Positions 14,803-16,715 of a DNA stretch of 16,715 nucleotides are shown here, piece by piece (the stretch's first letter is position 1; each line of letters starts with the position of its first letter). The notes beneath the pieces were generated by a model. The model was not told the DNA's origin. It saw only the letters and a program-made list of their open reading frames with translations, and did no database searches. The translations under genes and the position numbers were made by a program. Source of the stretch: an uncultured Clostridia bacterium (GTDB taxonomy: Bacteria; Bacillota; Clostridia; TANB77; UBA1234); the NCBI GenBank assembly GCA_934149305.1, contig CAKPEF010000023.1:1-16715 (forward strand), read 5' to 3'.

Positions 14803-15218
14803 AAACATGGCAAAACGAGCCTCTTGAATCGTTTTTAAGGCATTTTCATATTTTAAGCATATAATTTCACTTATTTGATTTATAATTTATAATTTATAAT
14901 GAAATTCATTCCAGACGTTTTGAATAATATAATTTGCTTTCGTGTTTTAGATTTGTATCTATATCGAATTGTTTTTTATTTGTTGTATCTTTATAATTTG
15001 TTTTTCAGCTTTTAATTTTTTCTTGAATTTATTTTAATATTCCTGTTTATTTTTTTATTTTGAGTTATTATCCGTTAATTTTTTTGATTATTTTCACTTT
15101 TTTCTATTTTTCTTATAATTCCTCCCTATTCGGTCGATTTTTAGACATAAAACTATATTACCCCCATTAAAAAAACGGCTTAAAAACGATTCTCGTGCGT
15201 CGTATTTTTACCATGTTT
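14803..15218. mobile_element. Candidate 416-bp non-autonomous element with long inverted ends
   Basis: The left arm 14803-14841 (AAACATGG, then GAATCGTTTTTAAG at 14826-14839) and the right arm 15177-15218 (CTTAAAAACGATTC at 15179-15192, then CCATGTTT) are inverted repeats: 8 and 14 perfect bases with a diverged middle. The inside is T-rich, has no gene, and includes three tandem copies of TTTATAA (14879-14899). The outer flanks do not match each other. MITE-like by structure only; no transposase or target duplication was recognised. Confidence 0.45.
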
Positions 15219-15854
15219 TTCCTTTTTGGTAAAATATATTTTTTCTGCTTTTCAGCGATTTTTTACGATTATACTAGAAAACATCTCAATTACTAGGAAT
15301 GTTCCATATAGAATAATTATAATAGTTTTATTTTTTCAAACTAAGCACTAGGTATTGGGACTTTGATATATAAGCATCGACATGTATCCTTGCTATGATA
15401 TCTATTGGAATTAACCAATGTTTAGACTTGGATATATTAGCATATGTTGTGTTGTGATTTGATTCTGGAGTCAATGGTAAGCATTAAAACTTACATATAG
15501 TTGGTTTAATTAGATATGAGCTTTAATCAATCATATGCCAACAAAACCAGTCTTGGTTATAAAATCATACCTTGCTTAAATAGTGAAATTATAATTAATT
15601 TAGGCATTATTCATTATTTATAGAAATTCATTAATCATTGCACAAAATATTGATTAAACTAATTTTTTGTACTAGTAACTAAATTCTTTAAGTTTGTTCT
15701 TATCAGCAAATTTATACCATTTGATTTTATAATTCTGTATTTACTCATATATTCCATCTATCTGTTCGATGTAATCCTTTATTTGAGTTCTTTACTCAAT
15801 TATAATTAAAAATTTTACAATTGATAATTAGTCATTTTATATTCTATGTCTCCT
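15219..15854. other. AT-rich stretch without recognised genes
   Basis: No frame with a convincing ribosome site, no tRNA or rRNA, and no strong terminator or riboswitch fold was recognised on either strand. It may be decayed sequence. Confidence 0.5.
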
Positions 15855-15974
15855 CTACTCCATTTTGTCATGATTATACGAATGTAAATAATTAACAAAT
15901 AATGCATTATAAATTTTCACTGTTTTTATATATATACTAGTAAATGTATTCGCCACTCTTTCCCGTTCTTTCAC
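15855..15974 (-). CDS. Possible 39-aa peptide downstream of the NUDIX gene
   Basis: A GTG start at 15974 has GGAGG (15987-15983) 8 bp upstream. The frame reads VKERERVANTFTSIYIKTVK and on to TAG at 15857-15855. It lies about 66 bp after the NUDIX stop on the same strand and could be co-transcribed. No family is recognised; it may be chance or a gene remnant. Confidence 0.3.
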   Translation of the reverse strand: MKERERVANTFTSIYIKTVKIYNALFVNYLHSYNHDKME

Positions 15975-16040
15975 AGCGATAACCTCCATAAATCAATTTC
16001 ATTTCGTTCGTGTGATATCATCATTCTACATTTTTGTCAA

Positions 16041-16469
16041 CTAATAAAACTTTTTTATACCTTCTATATCTAATATTTCTTTTATAAACTGTGCTAAATT
16101 CGATAATCCTGCTATTTCCTTATTATTAAAATCTTGTGCAAATTCAATATTTTTCCATTCAAATGTACCTTCATATGTTTCTTCTACTTCTTTTTCTTCT
16201 ACAATATCATATAATACATGCATTTCCTTTTCATCTTCAGAATTAATCGACTTAGGATATATGCATGTTACTAATAATTTTGGATTCGTTATTTCAATTT
16301 TTGTTTCTTCCATGCATTCTCTTATTGTTGCTTCTTGAACTGTTTCATTTTCTTCAATCTTACCACCTATTCCATTATATAAATTGGCAAACGGCTTTTT
16401 CTTTCTTTTTATTAGTAAAATCTTATTAAAATCTTTTGTAAATAACAATAATAATACATATTTTTTCAA
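16041..16469 (-). CDS. NUDIX hydrolase (MutT-like)
   Basis: 142 aa from a TTG start at 16469. This start is preferred because AAAGGAGAG lies 6 bp upstream; the in-frame ATG at 16499 lies before that site and also before the predicted transcription start (about 16496). The product begins MKKYVLLLLFTKDFNKILLI. The Nudix box is present: Gly36-x5-Glu42-x7-Arg50-Glu51-x2-Glu54-Glu55, but Lys57 replaces the usual glycine of the last GU pair. The Glu residues bind Mg2+ for hydrolysis of nucleoside diphosphates linked to another group. Similarity to 8-oxo-dGTP diphosphatases is the best guess; the true substrate is open. Stop TAG at 16043-16041. Confidence 0.9.
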   Translation of the reverse strand: MKKYVLLLLFTKDFNKILLIKRKKKPFANLYNGIGGKIEENETVQEATIRECMEETKIEITNPKLLVTCIYPKSINSEDEKEMHVLYDIVEEKEVEETYEGTFEWKNIEFAQDFNNKEIAGLSNLAQFIKEILDIEGIKKFY

Positions 16470-16502
16470 ATTTATCTCTCCTTTTTTATTTTTCAACAAT
16501 AT

Positions 16503-16531
16503 TGTATACTTTCATAGTAGTCATTAGTCAA
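16503..16531 (-). promoter_or_regulatory. Promoter of the NUDIX gene
   Basis: On the minus strand: TTGACT (16531-16526), 17-bp spacer, TATACA (16508-16503). Confidence 0.75.
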
Positions 16532-16704
16532 TATTTTTCAGAAAATTATTGAGTGAATTTTTAGAGTATCACCTTAGTGTGTTTGTAAAATAATGTTATC
16601 ATCTTAATGACAGTTGTTATTGTTTCATTATTCTACACAATGTTGGTTTAACATAGATATGTCACACAGTAACAAAATAAAATAAAAAAGGAAATACCAG
16701 AATA

Positions 16705-16713
16705 TGATATAAT
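16705..16713 (+). promoter_or_regulatory. Possible extended -10 at the window end
   Basis: TG-A-TATAAT (16705-16713) is a perfect extended -10, but no -35 is seen and any gene it serves lies outside the window. Confidence 0.35.
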
Positions 16714-16715
16714 TT

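Noticed and set aside
16702..16713. ATATGATATAAT at the window end, identical to the end of the crRNA-strand repeat
   Set aside because: Only 12 low-complexity bases match and the rest of the repeat is absent; it is better explained as an extended -10 promoter element.

Overview
The window is AT-rich and looks like the chromosome of a low-GC Firmicute, most likely an anaerobic clostridial relative. The grounds are strong AAGGAGG-type ribosome sites, AGA/ATA-rich codons, a pta-ackA acetate pathway, a Cys/Asn-rich protein that resembles spore-surface proteins, and a tandem pair of Spo0A-type boxes. The species cannot be named from the sequence.

Layout. 1-1824: 3' part of a secreted-looking protein with CxxC repeats. 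1877-2749 (-): RluA-family pseudouridine synthase. 3002-4159: Ttd14-like P-loop/CYTH ATPase with codon use unlike its neighbours. 4285-4779: Cys/Asn-rich protein. 5044-6036 and 6198-7409: pta and ackA. 7451-7704: regulatory block with paired 0A-type boxes, two promoters, and a tracrRNA with its own terminator. 7705-12254: cas9, cas1, cas2. 12353-13509: CRISPR array of 18 repeats and 17 spacers, read on the minus strand from a leader promoter at 13540-13568. 13742-14799: three small genes. 14800-15854: gene-poor DNA holding a candidate 416-bp inverted-repeat element. 15855-16469 (-): a possible 39-aa peptide and a NUDIX hydrolase.

The CRISPR locus is a compact type II-C system (no csn2, no cas4). 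The tracrRNA anti-repeat pairs with the minus-strand repeat through two helices flanking a small internal loop. Each repeat ends, in crRNA orientation, with a perfect extended -10 (TG-A-TATAAT). Besides the leader promoter, every spacer could therefore have its own promoter, as known in Neisseria and Campylobacter II-C systems. Cas9 is intact with all nuclease residues. Cas1 carries a one-base insertion near 11632 that removes the C-terminal third, including the His and Asp/Glu ligand region. The locus thus looks fit for interference but not for new acquisition, unless the insertion is a sequence error.

A separate observation is a ~130-bp inverted-repeat element with a conserved palindrome (GGAGCACANTGTGCTCC). 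There are three full copies and one short, diverged copy. In all three full copies the right end lies 39, 39 and 41 bp upstream of the -35 of a strong promoter: that of the Ttd14-like gene, of pta, and of the CRISPR leader.
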